DNA of 64,000 nucleotides, taken from positions 124,001 through 188,000 of the forward strand of contig JAJFVL010000029.1 of the NCBI GenBank assembly GCA_021371855.1, written 5' to 3'. This DNA is from Bacteroidales bacterium (GTDB taxonomy: Bacteria > Bacteroidota > Bacteroidia > Bacteroidales > VadinHA17). The notes below the pieces were generated by a model. That model was not told the origin of the DNA. It saw only the letters and a list, made by a program, of their open reading frames with translations, and did not search any database. Within the stretch, counting starts at the first letter, position 1. Each line of letters begins with the position of its first letter. Both the position numbers and the translations under genes were made by a program. Below are positions 26,360 to 36,900 of this stretch, one piece after another.

Positions 26360-26406
26360 TTATAAGTGACTTATAAGGTTTGTATTTTCTGATGGTCATA
26401 ACTTTG
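26360..26406 (+). promoter_or_regulatory. palindrome and promoter boxes upstream of ECF sigma gene
   Basis: TTATAAGT-G-ACTTATAA (26360-26376) is a perfect 17-bp palindrome. Three bases on is TTTG (26379-26382), then after 16 bp TAACTTTG (26399-26406), which match the Bacteroidota -33 and -7 boxes, though the spacing is short. The transcript would carry a leader of about 200 nt before the GTG start at 26614; 26407-26613 is AT-rich with nothing else I can assign. Confidence 0.45.
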
Positions 26407-26613
26407 TATAGATTGTGGTCTATTTAATTTGTATATTACTATAGACTTAACTAAGTTATTGTTATTTTTTATCTTGTAGTTTTTCAACTAGTTATTAGTA
26501 TTTTTAAAGAAGTGTTGATAAAAGTATTATTACATTAAACAAATTTATTTATTTGTTCTAACTTTAAAGAATTCTTAGAGACAAAAAATGAAATTAGTAT
26601 TAAGGGTCTGAAT

Positions 26614-27168
26614 GTGAATGACATAAATAAGCTATGGGAAGGAATTAGGAATGGCGATGAAAGATGCTTTGAAGCGCTTTTCAGGGAGGCTTATGACTCT
26701 TTATTTTGTTATGCTTGTTATATTACAGACGATTATCATTTATCAGAAGAAATAGTTGAAGATGTCTTTTTGAGGATCTGGGAATACAGGAATAAAATCA
26801 AAATAAATGAATCCCTGAAATCATATCTATATAAATCAGTTCATAACCAGGCCATAAATGTTCTCATTCATGGCAAGTCAAAAAAAAATTTGGTTAACAT
26901 GCTTTTGTCCGATGAACAATGGAAAAATCTGATCGAAATTCTTAATGTCGGTGATGATATTATAGGCAGGATCGAATCAAGAGAAACAGAAAATAAAATC
27001 CGATATATTGTTGATAATTTGCCTGTTGAATGTCGCAGAATTTTCATTTTAAGCAGGTATGAGAATAAATCCAATAATCAGATTGCCCGTGAGTTGGGTA
27101 TTTCAGTCAATACTGTTAGGGTTCAGATATTCAGGGCTCTGGAAGTAATCAGAGAAAAAATTTTCTAA
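26614..27168 (+). CDS. ECF-type RNA polymerase sigma factor
   Basis: A 184-residue sigma-70-family factor of the Bacteroidota extracytoplasmic type. Sigma region 2 (CFEALFREAYDSLFCYACYI...SEEIVEDVFLRIWEYRNKI) and region 4 (LPVECRRIFILSRYENKSNN, QIARELGISVNTVRVQIFRA) are complete. The start is GTG at 26614; an ATG two bases upstream is followed at once by a stop in its own frame. The FecR anti-sigma gene follows after 80 bp. The pair should control the SusC/SusD operon downstream through signalling from the STN-bearing receptor. Confidence 0.92.
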   Translation: MNDINKLWEGIRNGDERCFEALFREAYDSLFCYACYITDDYHLSEEIVEDVFLRIWEYRNKIKINESLKSYLYKSVHNQAINVLIHGKSKKNLVNMLLSDEQWKNLIEILNVGDDIIGRIESRETENKIRYIVDNLPVECRRIFILSRYENKSNNQIARELGISVNTVRVQIFRALEVIREKIF

Positions 27169-27248
27169 AAGAGAAAAATATTTCTTTTTCCTGTAAACAT
27201 GCAGGTAAAAAAATCTGTCTTCATTTAAAGAACATTATTCAAGTATAT

Positions 27249-28406
27249 ATGAATTTAAGCGAAAGTAGAAAGCTCCTGATAATTGAATATTTTCAAAATA
27301 CAATTTCATCAGATGATGTTAAAGAGCTTATGGAATGGGTGAATGCTACTGAAGAAAATCTTGACTATTTCAGCAAGATGAGGCTTTCATGGTTGCTATG
27401 TCATAAGTATGGATTGAAAAGTCAGTCTGATAAAGAAAAAGCATGGAAAAAAATAAATAAAGAATTGCGAAATGAGAAAAAAATATTCTTCATCTCAGGG
27501 AAAACAAGATCTGGTTTTAGGTATTTTTTAAGAATAGCAGCTCTATGGATGGTTATTTTCCTTGCAGGTTCATCTTTGACTTATCTTGTGACACGTCCGC
27601 ATAAATCTTTGGATATTCAGTCTATGAGTCCTACAAGAATTTTTGCGCCGCTGGGATCAAGAAGCAATGTTATTCTGCCGGATGGCTCTTCAGTCTGGCT
27701 GAATGCTGGTAGCTGTTTAGAGTACAATAGCGGATTCAATGGTGAATCACGGAAGGTAAAACTATCGGGGGAAGGATTTTTTGATGTCATAACCAATAAG
27801 TTAAAGCCTTTTATTGTATCAACCGGCGATATCTCAATTATAGCTCATGGAACCTCTTTTAATGTAAAAGCTTACCCCGAGGAGAAGACGATTGTCACAA
27901 CATTAATTAAAGGCGAGGTTACTATTGAAGGAAAGGACTTTGAAGAAAAGCCTTTCAGTCTGACTATGCTCCCAAACCAGAATGTCACATATTTTACTGA
28001 TAATAAACTACATTTATTGAATTCATCTGACTTACGACTCTCTGAAAAAGAAGAAGAAAAGAGAAAGGATAATGTTCCTGTCGTTTCTACAACCCCGGTA
28101 CATTTAGATGAAGATGTTAAAACCGAATTATATACATCGTGGAAGGATGACCGCTGGATCATTGAAGGTGAAAAATTTAAGGATCTGATAGTAATGCTTG
28201 AACGACGTTATGACATATCAGTTATATTAACATCAAATAAGATAGAAGAATTAAGATTTTCAGGAACAATAGAAAATGAAACTATTGAACAGGTATTCCA
28301 TATAATAAGCCTGACAATACCGATCCGTTATTCTATTGATGTTGGAAAAGTGTATGTGGATATCGATTATGACCTTCTGGAAAAATACAAATCAGCATAT
28401 AACTAA
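27249..28406 (+). CDS. FecR-family anti-sigma factor
   Basis: A 385-residue inner-membrane anti-sigma factor. The cytoplasmic N-terminus (about 90 residues) would bind the sigma factor. One membrane helix near residues 94-115 (FLRIAALWMVIFLAGSSLTY) is followed by a periplasmic FecR domain with FAPLGSRSNVILPDGSSVWL and SGEGFFDV, and a C-terminal DUF4974-like domain with FKDLIVMLERRYDI and FSGTIENETIEQVF. It lies between the sigma gene and the SusC gene. The expected role is to receive the signal from the STN domain of the SusC protein and release the sigma factor. Confidence 0.92.
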   Translation: MNLSESRKLLIIEYFQNTISSDDVKELMEWVNATEENLDYFSKMRLSWLLCHKYGLKSQSDKEKAWKKINKELRNEKKIFFISGKTRSGFRYFLRIAALWMVIFLAGSSLTYLVTRPHKSLDIQSMSPTRIFAPLGSRSNVILPDGSSVWLNAGSCLEYNSGFNGESRKVKLSGEGFFDVITNKLKPFIVSTGDISIIAHGTSFNVKAYPEEKTIVTTLIKGEVTIEGKDFEEKPFSLTMLPNQNVTYFTDNKLHLLNSSDLRLSEKEEEKRKDNVPVVSTTPVHLDEDVKTELYTSWKDDRWIIEGEKFKDLIVMLERRYDISVILTSNKIEELRFSGTIENETIEQVFHIISLTIPIRYSIDVGKVYVDIDYDLLEKYKSAYN

Positions 28407-28493
28407 TTTTAAAAGAATTACATAAACCTATTGTTTAACCAAATTGTATTTGCCTATGAGAAAATTCCATAAGTAACTTTAAAAATAAGCAAA

Positions 28494-28553
28494 AACCGGG
28501 TTCGGCAAAACCCGGTTCGAAGCGAAAATAAGACGTATCCTTATGCAAGGATA
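28494..28553 (+). promoter_or_regulatory. two hairpins in the fecR-susC intergenic leader
   Basis: AACCGGGTT (28494-28502) pairs perfectly with AACCCGGTT (28509-28517) around a 6-base loop. TATCCTT (28536-28542) pairs perfectly with AAGGATA (28547-28553) around ATGC, extended by AAGA/TCTT. The susC start is 40 bp downstream. They may end the fecR transcript or control susC expression post-transcriptionally. Confidence 0.5.
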
Positions 28554-28592
28554 ATCTTAAAAATTTAATTTAATTAAAAATCGTACTAACCT

Positions 28593-31500
28593 ATGAAAAA
28601 AAATGATAAGTGGGATACTATATTCCAAGGAAAAATCAATCTAAAATACTTAATCGCAATGAAATTAATTTTTCTGTTGGCATTGTTTGCAGCGGTAAAT
28701 ATTTCGGCAAGTGTTTATTCACAGACCTCTAAATTGAATGTGAATATAGAGGATAAGACTCTTAAAGAGGCATTCAAGATTATTGAAGATAACAGTGATT
28801 TTCGCTTCTTCTACAGCGATGACTTCCGTGATCTGAACAATATGGTTTCTTTAAAGGCCAGGGATGAAAAGATAGACGATATAATGACAACACTTCTGGC
28901 TGAAAGTACTGTAAGTTATAAAGTTCTGGATAACAATATAATTGTTATAACTCCTGTTCCGGTTGAAGCTGCGGCACAAGACAATATATCAGGAAGAGTG
29001 ACAAATATTAATAACGAGCCTCTTGCAGGAGTAACTGTATCTGTCAAAGGAAGCAGTAAAGGTACAGTTACAGATACTGATGGACGATATTCTATACCGG
29101 ATGTTAAGTCAGGTTCGACCCTGGTTTTCTCTTTTGTGGGTATGACAGCACAGGAAGTACAGTATGCTGGACAGGCTTTGATTGATGTTGTATTGCAGGA
29201 AAAGGCAGTCGGACTCGCAGAGGTTATAGTTATTGGATATGGGACTGCACTAAGAAAAGACTATACAGGATCTGTCGGGTCAGTAAATGTGGCATCATCG
29301 CCTGTTGCGCAGATGCCTAAATTTAACGTTCTTGAGTCACTTAAAGGTAATGTATCAGGACTAAATATTGGTGCTACTAATACCGCAGGGGGACAACCAA
29401 GCATGCTTATAAGAGGACAGAATTCTATCTCTGGCTCTACAGATCCTCTTATAGTACTTGACGGTGTGATATATCTGGGTAGTCTTGGTGATATTAATCC
29501 CAACGATATTGCCAGTATAGACGTTCTGAAAGATGCGGTGTCAGCAGCTGCTTATGGCTCGCGATCAGCAAACGGGGTTATTGCCATTACAACCAAGAAG
29601 GGGGTGATAGGGAAACCAATAATCAGCTTTAAAGCATCGTCAGGTATTCAAACCTGGCAGAATGAACCTGTGATGATGAAAGGCCAGGAATGGATCAACG
29701 TGGTAAATGCCAGAAATAAATATGCAGAGGGTTCGACCTACTGGATGAAAGCAGGCGAGCTTGCAAATCTTGATGCCGGCAAAGAAACGGTTTGGCTTGA
29801 TGAGGTAACACATACAGGAGCTATTCAGGATTACCAGATTGCTGTTTCAGGAGCTAATCAGAATGTAAATTATTACATTTCCTCTTCATATAATATTAAT
29901 AAAGGTATAGTCATTGGTGATGATTTTAACAGGCTCTCATTAATGGCCAAGGTAAAAACTAATATTACAAAATGGCTTGAAATAGGACTTGATGGGAGTT
30001 ATGCAAAACTTGATTATTCAGGATTTGCTGCCAATATCGGAGAAGCTCAGACTGAATCTCCTTACGGGGTTGAATATCGTGACGAGCAGGGTAATCTTGA
30101 AAAATATCCATATACACAGTCAAGTATCAACCCGCTTTGGGGAGTTACAAATGATGTTAGAGATGATAAGGATGTAAGGAATAATTTCAGATTGAACTTA
30201 TATTCAGTTATTAATATACCATGGATCAAAGGACTCAGCTACCGTATGAATTTACTTTCAAATCTTGATAAGAACCAGTCAGGTAATTTTTATCATGAAA
30301 GCTATTATGTCGCAGAAGGTGAAGGTCTTGACAGATATCTGCCGTCTGTAGTAAAAGGATTCCTTTCCAAAGCAAATGGTGTTATTAACGATAATAATAC
30401 ATCAAGCTATGTTTTTGATAATATTCTGAATTACAAGCATACATTCGGACTGCACAACTTTGGTGCAACACTCGTGGCAACCAGGGATTACCGTAGGTAT
30501 GATCAGGTATATACTACAGGATCTGATTTCACTGCCAACGGAAATACCACGTTGGGAATGTGGGGGCTTCATAAGGCCACTGTTCAGAAAGTGATCCTTA
30601 ATGCTAATGAAAGGGCCAATATAGGATATTTTGGGCGCATAAGCTATTCATTGGGAGATAAATACTTTTTTACAGGATCTTATCGTAGAGACGGAGCTTC
30701 AGTTTTTGGAGCCAATAAAAAATGGGGTAATTTTTTTGCTGCAGGGGTGGCATGGAAAGTTTCCAATGAGGATTTTTTCATGGATCTGGGAGTGATAAAC
30801 AATTTAAAACTTAAGCTTTCCTGGGGACAAAACGGTAATCAGGGTATCAGTCCGTATGGTACACTGTCAACAGTTGCAAATGCAGCAGCAGGGGGTGTTA
30901 GATATGAATTTGCAAATAGCTCATTAATAAATTACGGCCTTTATCAGGATGCTCTTGGAAATGCGAACCTTGGCTGGGAGACAACTAAAGCCTGGAATAC
31001 AGGATTTGAGTCAGATCTCTTAAACAGTCGCCTATCGATTGACCTTGATGTCTATTTTTCAAAGACAACCGACCAGATATTTACACGAAATATCCCTCCA
31101 ATGACAGGATTCAATACTATTAAAACATCTATGGGGCAGGTAAATAATTCTGGTGTCGAATTGACAGTAAACACAGTAAACCTTAAGAGTCCCGACTGGT
31201 ACTGGAACTCTACTTTTACATTCTGGAAGAATAATAACAAACTGGTTCATTTATATGGAGATGATATAGATGGCGATGGTAAAGAAGATGATGATATAGC
31301 CAATAGTCTATTTATTGGCAAATCATTGGGAGTTATCTTTGGCTATGAACAGGATGGAATAGTCCAGGAAGATGATGCTGATTACATTGCCCTTACTGGT
31401 GCTGCACCGGGTGCTCCAAAATACAAAGATGTTGATGGCGTTGCAGGAATAAACTCCAGTGATAGAAAAATACTTGGTTACACAAAGGAAAATTTCCGTC

Positions 31501-31958
31501 TGAATCTGAGCAATACGGTTGGATATAAGAATATTGAACTGTATGTAATGATAACCGGAACATTTGGCAGTAATAATCATTATCTTAAAAGCAATACAGC
31601 TGCTTATATGACCTCTGGAACAGGCAGATTTAATGATAATATGACTTCAAAACCATACTGGACTCCTGAAAACAGGAGTAATGTATATCCTTCGGCCTAT
31701 TTTGCAGGAGATGGCCGCTATCTTGCTTTACAGTCACGTGGATTTTTAAGAATTCAAGATGTGTCATTGTCCTATAGTCTGGAAAAGAAGTTGTTAGATG
31801 CCATTAAGATAAGCTCCATGAAAGTTTATTTCAGTATCCAGAATCTGGCTGTAATGACAAACTGGGTTGGAGGCGACCCTGAGACTGGAACTTCGGTCAG
31901 AGAGAATACGTTCCCGGTTCCATCGACATTCTCACTTGGATTAAATGCCTCTTTCTAA
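28593..31958 (+). CDS. SusC/RagA-type TonB-dependent outer-membrane transporter with STN domain
   Basis: A 1121-residue glycan importer. The order is an extended signal region (membrane segment LIAMKLIFLLALFAAVNISA), an STN signalling domain (about residues 47-98, LNVNIEDKTLKEAFKIIEDN), a CarboxypepD_reg-like beta domain (ISGRVTNINNEPLAGVTVSV), the TonB-box/plug start (LAEVIVIGYGTALRKDYTGS), and a 22-strand barrel ending FSLGLNASF. The STN domain identifies a regulator-coupled transporter that talks to FecR. It is 12-21 bp ahead of the susD gene and forms with it a pedal-bin uptake complex, presumably for rhamnose-containing oligosaccharides given the adjacent GH106 gene. Confidence 0.94.
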   Translation: MKKNDKWDTIFQGKINLKYLIAMKLIFLLALFAAVNISASVYSQTSKLNVNIEDKTLKEAFKIIEDNSDFRFFYSDDFRDLNNMVSLKARDEKIDDIMTTLLAESTVSYKVLDNNIIVITPVPVEAAAQDNISGRVTNINNEPLAGVTVSVKGSSKGTVTDTDGRYSIPDVKSGSTLVFSFVGMTAQEVQYAGQALIDVVLQEKAVGLAEVIVIGYGTALRKDYTGSVGSVNVASSPVAQMPKFNVLESLKGNVSGLNIGATNTAGGQPSMLIRGQNSISGSTDPLIVLDGVIYLGSLGDINPNDIASIDVLKDAVSAAAYGSRSANGVIAITTKKGVIGKPIISFKASSGIQTWQNEPVMMKGQEWINVVNARNKYAEGSTYWMKAGELANLDAGKETVWLDEVTHTGAIQDYQIAVSGANQNVNYYISSSYNINKGIVIGDDFNRLSLMAKVKTNITKWLEIGLDGSYAKLDYSGFAANIGEAQTESPYGVEYRDEQGNLEKYPYTQSSINPLWGVTNDVRDDKDVRNNFRLNLYSVINIPWIKGLSYRMNLLSNLDKNQSGNFYHESYYVAEGEGLDRYLPSVVKGFLSKANGVINDNNTSSYVFDNILNYKHTFGLHNFGATLVATRDYRRYDQVYTTGSDFTANGNTTLGMWGLHKATVQKVILNANERANIGYFGRISYSLGDKYFFTGSYRRDGASVFGANKKWGNFFAAGVAWKVSNEDFFMDLGVINNLKLKLSWGQNGNQGISPYGTLSTVANAAAGGVRYEFANSSLINYGLYQDALGNANLGWETTKAWNTGFESDLLNSRLSIDLDVYFSKTTDQIFTRNIPPMTGFNTIKTSMGQVNNSGVELTVNTVNLKSPDWYWNSTFTFWKNNNKLVHLYGDDIDGDGKEDDDIANSLFIGKSLGVIFGYEQDGIVQEDDADYIALTGAAPGAPKYKDVDGVAGINSSDRKILGYTKENFRLNLSNTVGYKNIELYVMITGTFGSNNHYLKSNTAAYMTSGTGRFNDNMTSKPYWTPENRSNVYPSAYFAGDGRYLALQSRGFLRIQDVSLSYSLEKKLLDAIKISSMKVYFSIQNLAVMTNWVGGDPETGTSVRENTFPVPSTFSLGLNASF

Positions 31959-31979
31959 TAATTCTAAAATTTGCAGCAA

Positions 31980-33764
31980 ATGAAAAAGATTATAATAAAT
32001 AAACTCATATGGTTGCTGGTTATAGTCCTGTTCTTTGCAGGATGTGAATCAGATGATAAATTTCTGGCAGAAGAGCCTATTACTTTTTATACCACAGATA
32101 ACGCATTTTCCTCTTCAGCCCAGATCGATCAGGTGCTTGTTAGTATATATTCACAACTGAGGGATATGTGGGCAAACCCGAGTGAGACTGGATGGATTTT
32201 TGTTTTCCGTGGTAACGGTTCAGATATGTTTGATGTGCCAAGTATTAGAAGAGCAAATACTTTTAACAATTACGGCACAATAAATCCTGACAATACCATT
32301 TTTATGAATATTTACAGTGCATGGTATCAGATAATTGCTAAAGCTAATCTTGCTTTATATGCCGCTGAACTGCCTCAGATATCGTGGTCTTCAGACACAG
32401 AGAAGGCTTATACTCTTGCACAGGCAAGGTTTTTCAGGGCTTTTGCATACCGTAATCTGGGTGAACTGTTCGGTGGTGTTCCAATCGTTACGGAGATCTC
32501 GAAAACGGCCCGATTTGACTTCGAACGAGCAAGCCGTACTGCTACATATCAGTTTGCTATTGATGAGCTTCTTGCTATCGAGAATGACCTTCCTGAAACT
32601 TCAACTATTGGAGGAAGACTTGTCAGGGGAGCTGCTCAGCATAATCTGTGTGAACTCTATCTTGCTTTGGGCATTCAGCTGGCAGCTGATGGAAATTCAT
32701 CAGGAGCACAGACAGCTTATGCTCAATCAATAACTTATGGTAATAAAGTAATAGATGGAGGTGTCTATTCATTAATCTCAAACCGGTTTGGCAAAAGAAA
32801 AACTGAAACGTCAATTAATATTCCGGTTTATGGAGGTGGAAACTCTTCAAATATCATTGGCAACCTGAATCAAACAACGAATTATTACTGGGATCTTTTC
32901 CAGGAAGGCAATGTAAACTACCAGGATGGAAATACAGAATGTATATGGGCATTGCAAACCGATTATTCTGCTTATAAAGCCGAGGATGTCAAATCCAAAT
33001 TGCCATATTCCCGTACTTATGGCCCTGTATTCCGTGATGGATCTAGCGGCAATTTGACAGGGACTCTTGAGGATCTGGGAGGAAGAGGTGTTGCACAAAT
33101 AATACCGACAATGTATACTAGGGACAGTATCTATGCGGGTAAATGGGCAGCAGACATGCGCAATACTGATGTAGTATTCAGGAGGACATTTATTGGTAAT
33201 GTATCTGGTAAACCTTATTATTTAGCAACTGTATCATGGAACGCAATGTACAATGGCACAGCAAATCAGACTACTAACGATGCCAACAGGAGCTTGTGCT
33301 ATCCTGTATCGTGCAAGATTGCCACCGATAAATATACCGGCCTTGCAGATGGTGAAAACAGAAGTAACCTGTTTCGTGACGATTACTTTATCCGCCTTTC
33401 GGAAACAATTCTTCTGAGGGCAGAAGCAAAACAGAGGAGCAGTGATAAGCCAGGCGCTGCAGCTGATATTAACCTGCTCAGGACACGTGCAGATTGTGCG
33501 TATATGGTAACAGCAGCTGATATGGATGATTCATTTGAACTGATACTGAGAGAACGTTCACGCGAACTGGTTTATGAAGAATGCCGGTGGAATACTTTAC
33601 TGCGTATGGGGGGGACAGTTGCTGTTGACCGTATCAAAAAATATGCATACTGGCCGGAGGCATTATTAACATTGACATTTAATTACAACCTGTGGCCTAT
33701 TCCACAAACAGTTATTGATACCAACAAAGACAAGGAACTGGATCAAAATCCAGGTTGGAATTAA
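31980..33764 (+). CDS. SusD/RagB-family glycan-binding lipoprotein
   Basis: A 594-residue surface lipoprotein. The start at the ATG at 31980 is preferred over an upstream TTG; it opens MKKIIINKLIWLLVIVLFFA with the lipobox cysteine in GCES. TPR-like helical repeats are typical, with RAEAKQRSSDKPGAAADINL and LRERSRELVYEECRWNTLLR near the C-terminus, and the end PIPQTVIDTNKDKELDQNPG is the classic SusD terminus. It caps the SusC barrel and captures glycan at the cell surface. Confidence 0.94.
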   Translation: MKKIIINKLIWLLVIVLFFAGCESDDKFLAEEPITFYTTDNAFSSSAQIDQVLVSIYSQLRDMWANPSETGWIFVFRGNGSDMFDVPSIRRANTFNNYGTINPDNTIFMNIYSAWYQIIAKANLALYAAELPQISWSSDTEKAYTLAQARFFRAFAYRNLGELFGGVPIVTEISKTARFDFERASRTATYQFAIDELLAIENDLPETSTIGGRLVRGAAQHNLCELYLALGIQLAADGNSSGAQTAYAQSITYGNKVIDGGVYSLISNRFGKRKTETSINIPVYGGGNSSNIIGNLNQTTNYYWDLFQEGNVNYQDGNTECIWALQTDYSAYKAEDVKSKLPYSRTYGPVFRDGSSGNLTGTLEDLGGRGVAQIIPTMYTRDSIYAGKWAADMRNTDVVFRRTFIGNVSGKPYYLATVSWNAMYNGTANQTTNDANRSLCYPVSCKIATDKYTGLADGENRSNLFRDDYFIRLSETILLRAEAKQRSSDKPGAAADINLLRTRADCAYMVTAADMDDSFELILRERSRELVYEECRWNTLLRMGGTVAVDRIKKYAYWPEALLTLTFNYNLWPIPQTVIDTNKDKELDQNPGWN

Positions 33765-33806
33765 TGGTGATTAATCAGCTTGCATGTTGGCAGACAATAA
33801 AGTAAG

Positions 33807-33862
33807 GTTAACTCTCCGGGGCTAGAACCGTTAGAGAGTACGGAGCTTGCTCCGGGGTTAAC
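33807..33862 (+). other. hairpins after susD
   Basis: GTTAAC arms (33807-33812, 33857-33862) enclose ACTCTC/GAGAGT (33811-33816, 33834-33839) and CGGAGC-TT-GCTCCG (33841-33854). They lie between susD and the GH106 gene and may reduce read-through or protect the susCD message 3' end. No T tract follows, so it is not a classic terminator. Confidence 0.45.
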
Positions 33863-33995
33863 ATTAGATTATTTAGTAAATGACACGGATTACATTATCC
33901 TTTAAATTTTTCTTCGCCAGTGTACTAAAATGAATCTGCAGTGAGAAAAAATAGGGGAAGACTTTATTCCTTTACCTGTAAGAAAAATACACGAA

Positions 33996-36900
33996 ATGAA
34001 AAGGATTTTTTTTGTCAGTAGCATTATCTTTTTTCTATTTATTCTTTTTTCAGGTTGTTCCGGGAAAGAGGATACCAATAATAAAATTGAATCAAGATAT
34101 AACCAACCCGAGAACATAGAACCTGGTTTTATAAATCCTCCTGACTATGCCAGGATAAGGAGTTTTTGGTGGTGGCTCAATAGTAATGTAACTAAAGACT
34201 GCATAACGAAAGATCTTGAGTCGATGAAAGCTAATGGATATGGAGGCGCCATCATTTTTGATGCAGGATCTTCCAGTTATTCTGTGGCCCTTAAAACGCC
34301 TGCGGGGCCTCCTTTTCTAAGCGATAAATGGATAAAACTATACCAGCATGCAATTAGAGAAGCTGACCGTCTTGGATTGGAGCTGACAATAAATGTTCAG
34401 AGTGGGTGGAACCCGGGTGGACCATTAGTAACTCCGGAAGATGCAATGAAAAAGATAACATGGAGCGAAACAAATGTAAAGGGACCGGGCCGTATAAGTG
34501 TCTCTCTTCCTCAGCCTCCATCAGAATTGTACTATAAGGATATTTTAATTCAGGCTGTTAGAACTGATAAAACAGGTAAGGATTCTCTTGGAATTAAGAA
34601 TTTTAAGATTAAAACATTTTACGAAAGGATTGGATGGTCAGGAATTTACCCTCTTTATAAACTGAGAGAAGATTACAGTGAAGAATGTAAAAACCCTCTC
34701 CAAAAAAAAGATATTATTAATGTCACGCATTTGTACAGAGATGGAAAACTGGAGTGGAATGTCCCTGAGGGAAATTGGACTATCCTAAGATACGGGATGA
34801 CATGTACTGGTGTCAGAGTATCCACAGCAAGTGACGGATGGGATGGATTATCAATAGATCACCTTAATAGTGATGCCCTGTTACAGTATAATAAAGATGT
34901 TATCTCAAAGCTTGTTTTTGACGCACAGAAAGTAGGAAAATCATTGAAATTTATACATACAGACAGCTGGGAAATGGGTGTGGCTAACTGGACTCATGGT
35001 TTCATGGAGAAATTCAAAGCACTCAGAGGATATGACATGTCACCTTATATGCCTGTGCTGACCAACAGGATTGTTGTCAACCGGGAAATTTCGAACCGTT
35101 TCCTGCACGATTTTCGAAGGACTGTCAGCGACCTTATTTCTGATGATTTCTACAGAACTTTTACAGAAATAGCTCATCAAAACAATATTTATACTCATCC
35201 TGAATCGGGAGGCCCTCATTCAGCCCCAATAGATGCACTTAAAACGATGAGATATAATGATGTGCCTATGGGAGAATTCTGGGTGCGTTCTAATACACAC
35301 AGGGTCACTGATGCACAACGTCTGTGCGTTAAGCAGAGTGCAAGCGTGGCACATATCTATGGTAAGCAGATAGTTGCTGCTGAAGGTCCCACAAGTATTG
35401 GTCCTCAATGGGAGAGACCGCCGAAAGACTGTAAAAACGTCATTGACCAGATATTCTGCTCTGGGGTGAATCGCATAGTGTGGCATACTTTTACAGCTTC
35501 ACCTGATGAATATGGCGAACCGGGTAATGAATATTTTGCTGGTACTCATCTCAACCGGCATGTTACATGGTGGAAACAATCAAGATCATTTATAGAATAC
35601 ATGAATAGGTGTTCATTTCTGTTAATGCAGGGTCTGTATGTTGCTGATGCGCTTTATTACTATGGAGACGATACGCCTAATTTTGTATTTCTGAAAGATG
35701 AAGTTACTGACCTTGATTTTGGTTACGACTGGGATAAGTGCAGTATGGATGTCATTATTAGCCGTATCAGGATTGAAAACGGTAAAATTATATTGCCTGA
35801 CGGTATGAAATACTCTATGCTGGTTCTTCCTTTAGAGAGAGAACTGAACCTGAAGCTGTTGCATAAGCTTGAGAAACTTGTAAAAGAAGGTATGATATTA
35901 GTAGGACCAAAGGCGGAGAAAGCGACAGGCCTCACTGGTTACCCACGTTCCGATAGAAGAATAAAAATAATTGCTGATCGTCTATGGGGGAATATTGATG
36001 GTACGAAAATAAAGGTGAATAATTTTGGCAAGGGCAAAGTAATATGGGGGATGACTGCGACTGAAGCTCTTAAAACAATCGGGGTTAAGCCGGATTTCGG
36101 ATTTTCGGGAACCTCCAATGATTCAAAACTTGATTATATTCACAGGAGTGCAGGAAACAAAGAGATATACTTTGTTGTAAACCGTCTTGCCAGGCATGGA
36201 ATAAATGATACTCAGTACAGATACCTGACTGATCTTCCAGATCGTTACGAAGATGTTGTCGGTCGTTTCAGGGTTACAGGCAAAGTACCTGAACTATGGG
36301 ATCCTATGACAGGAGAGATAAAAAGATTAGCTGTTTATAGTGAAGACGAAGAATATACTTACGTTCCGCTTCATTTACCTCCTGAAGCATCCGTATTTAT
36401 TGTATTCCGAGAAGGAGAATATTCGGATCATATTGTAGGAATAAAGAAGGATGGAAAGGAAATATTCCCAAAAGTTACCTTGCCCGGATCATGTTATCCA
36501 GTTATTGAGTGCTTCTGGCAAAATGGTAAAACAGTTGCATCAATATCCAGTCCGGGGGATTATTCACTTAACTGGTCCGATGGATCTGCCTCCTTCCTGA
36601 ATGAGCCGGATACAATAATTAAGCTTCCTGTATCAGAACCTATGATCCTGAAATTTAATATGCCGTGGGGACCTTCTGAGCCGGTAAAATGCGTCTCTCT
36701 CAAATCATGGACAGAATTCGCTGATAAACAAATAAAATACTATAGTGGCAGTGCAGACTATTCATCGACTTTTTATATTAATTACTCAAACATAACAGGC
36801 AAAAAGATATGTCTTGACCTTGGAAATGTACAGGAAGTAGCTGAAGTACAGGTAAATGATAATTATGCAGGGGTCTGCTGGATAGCCCCGTTCCGCCTTG

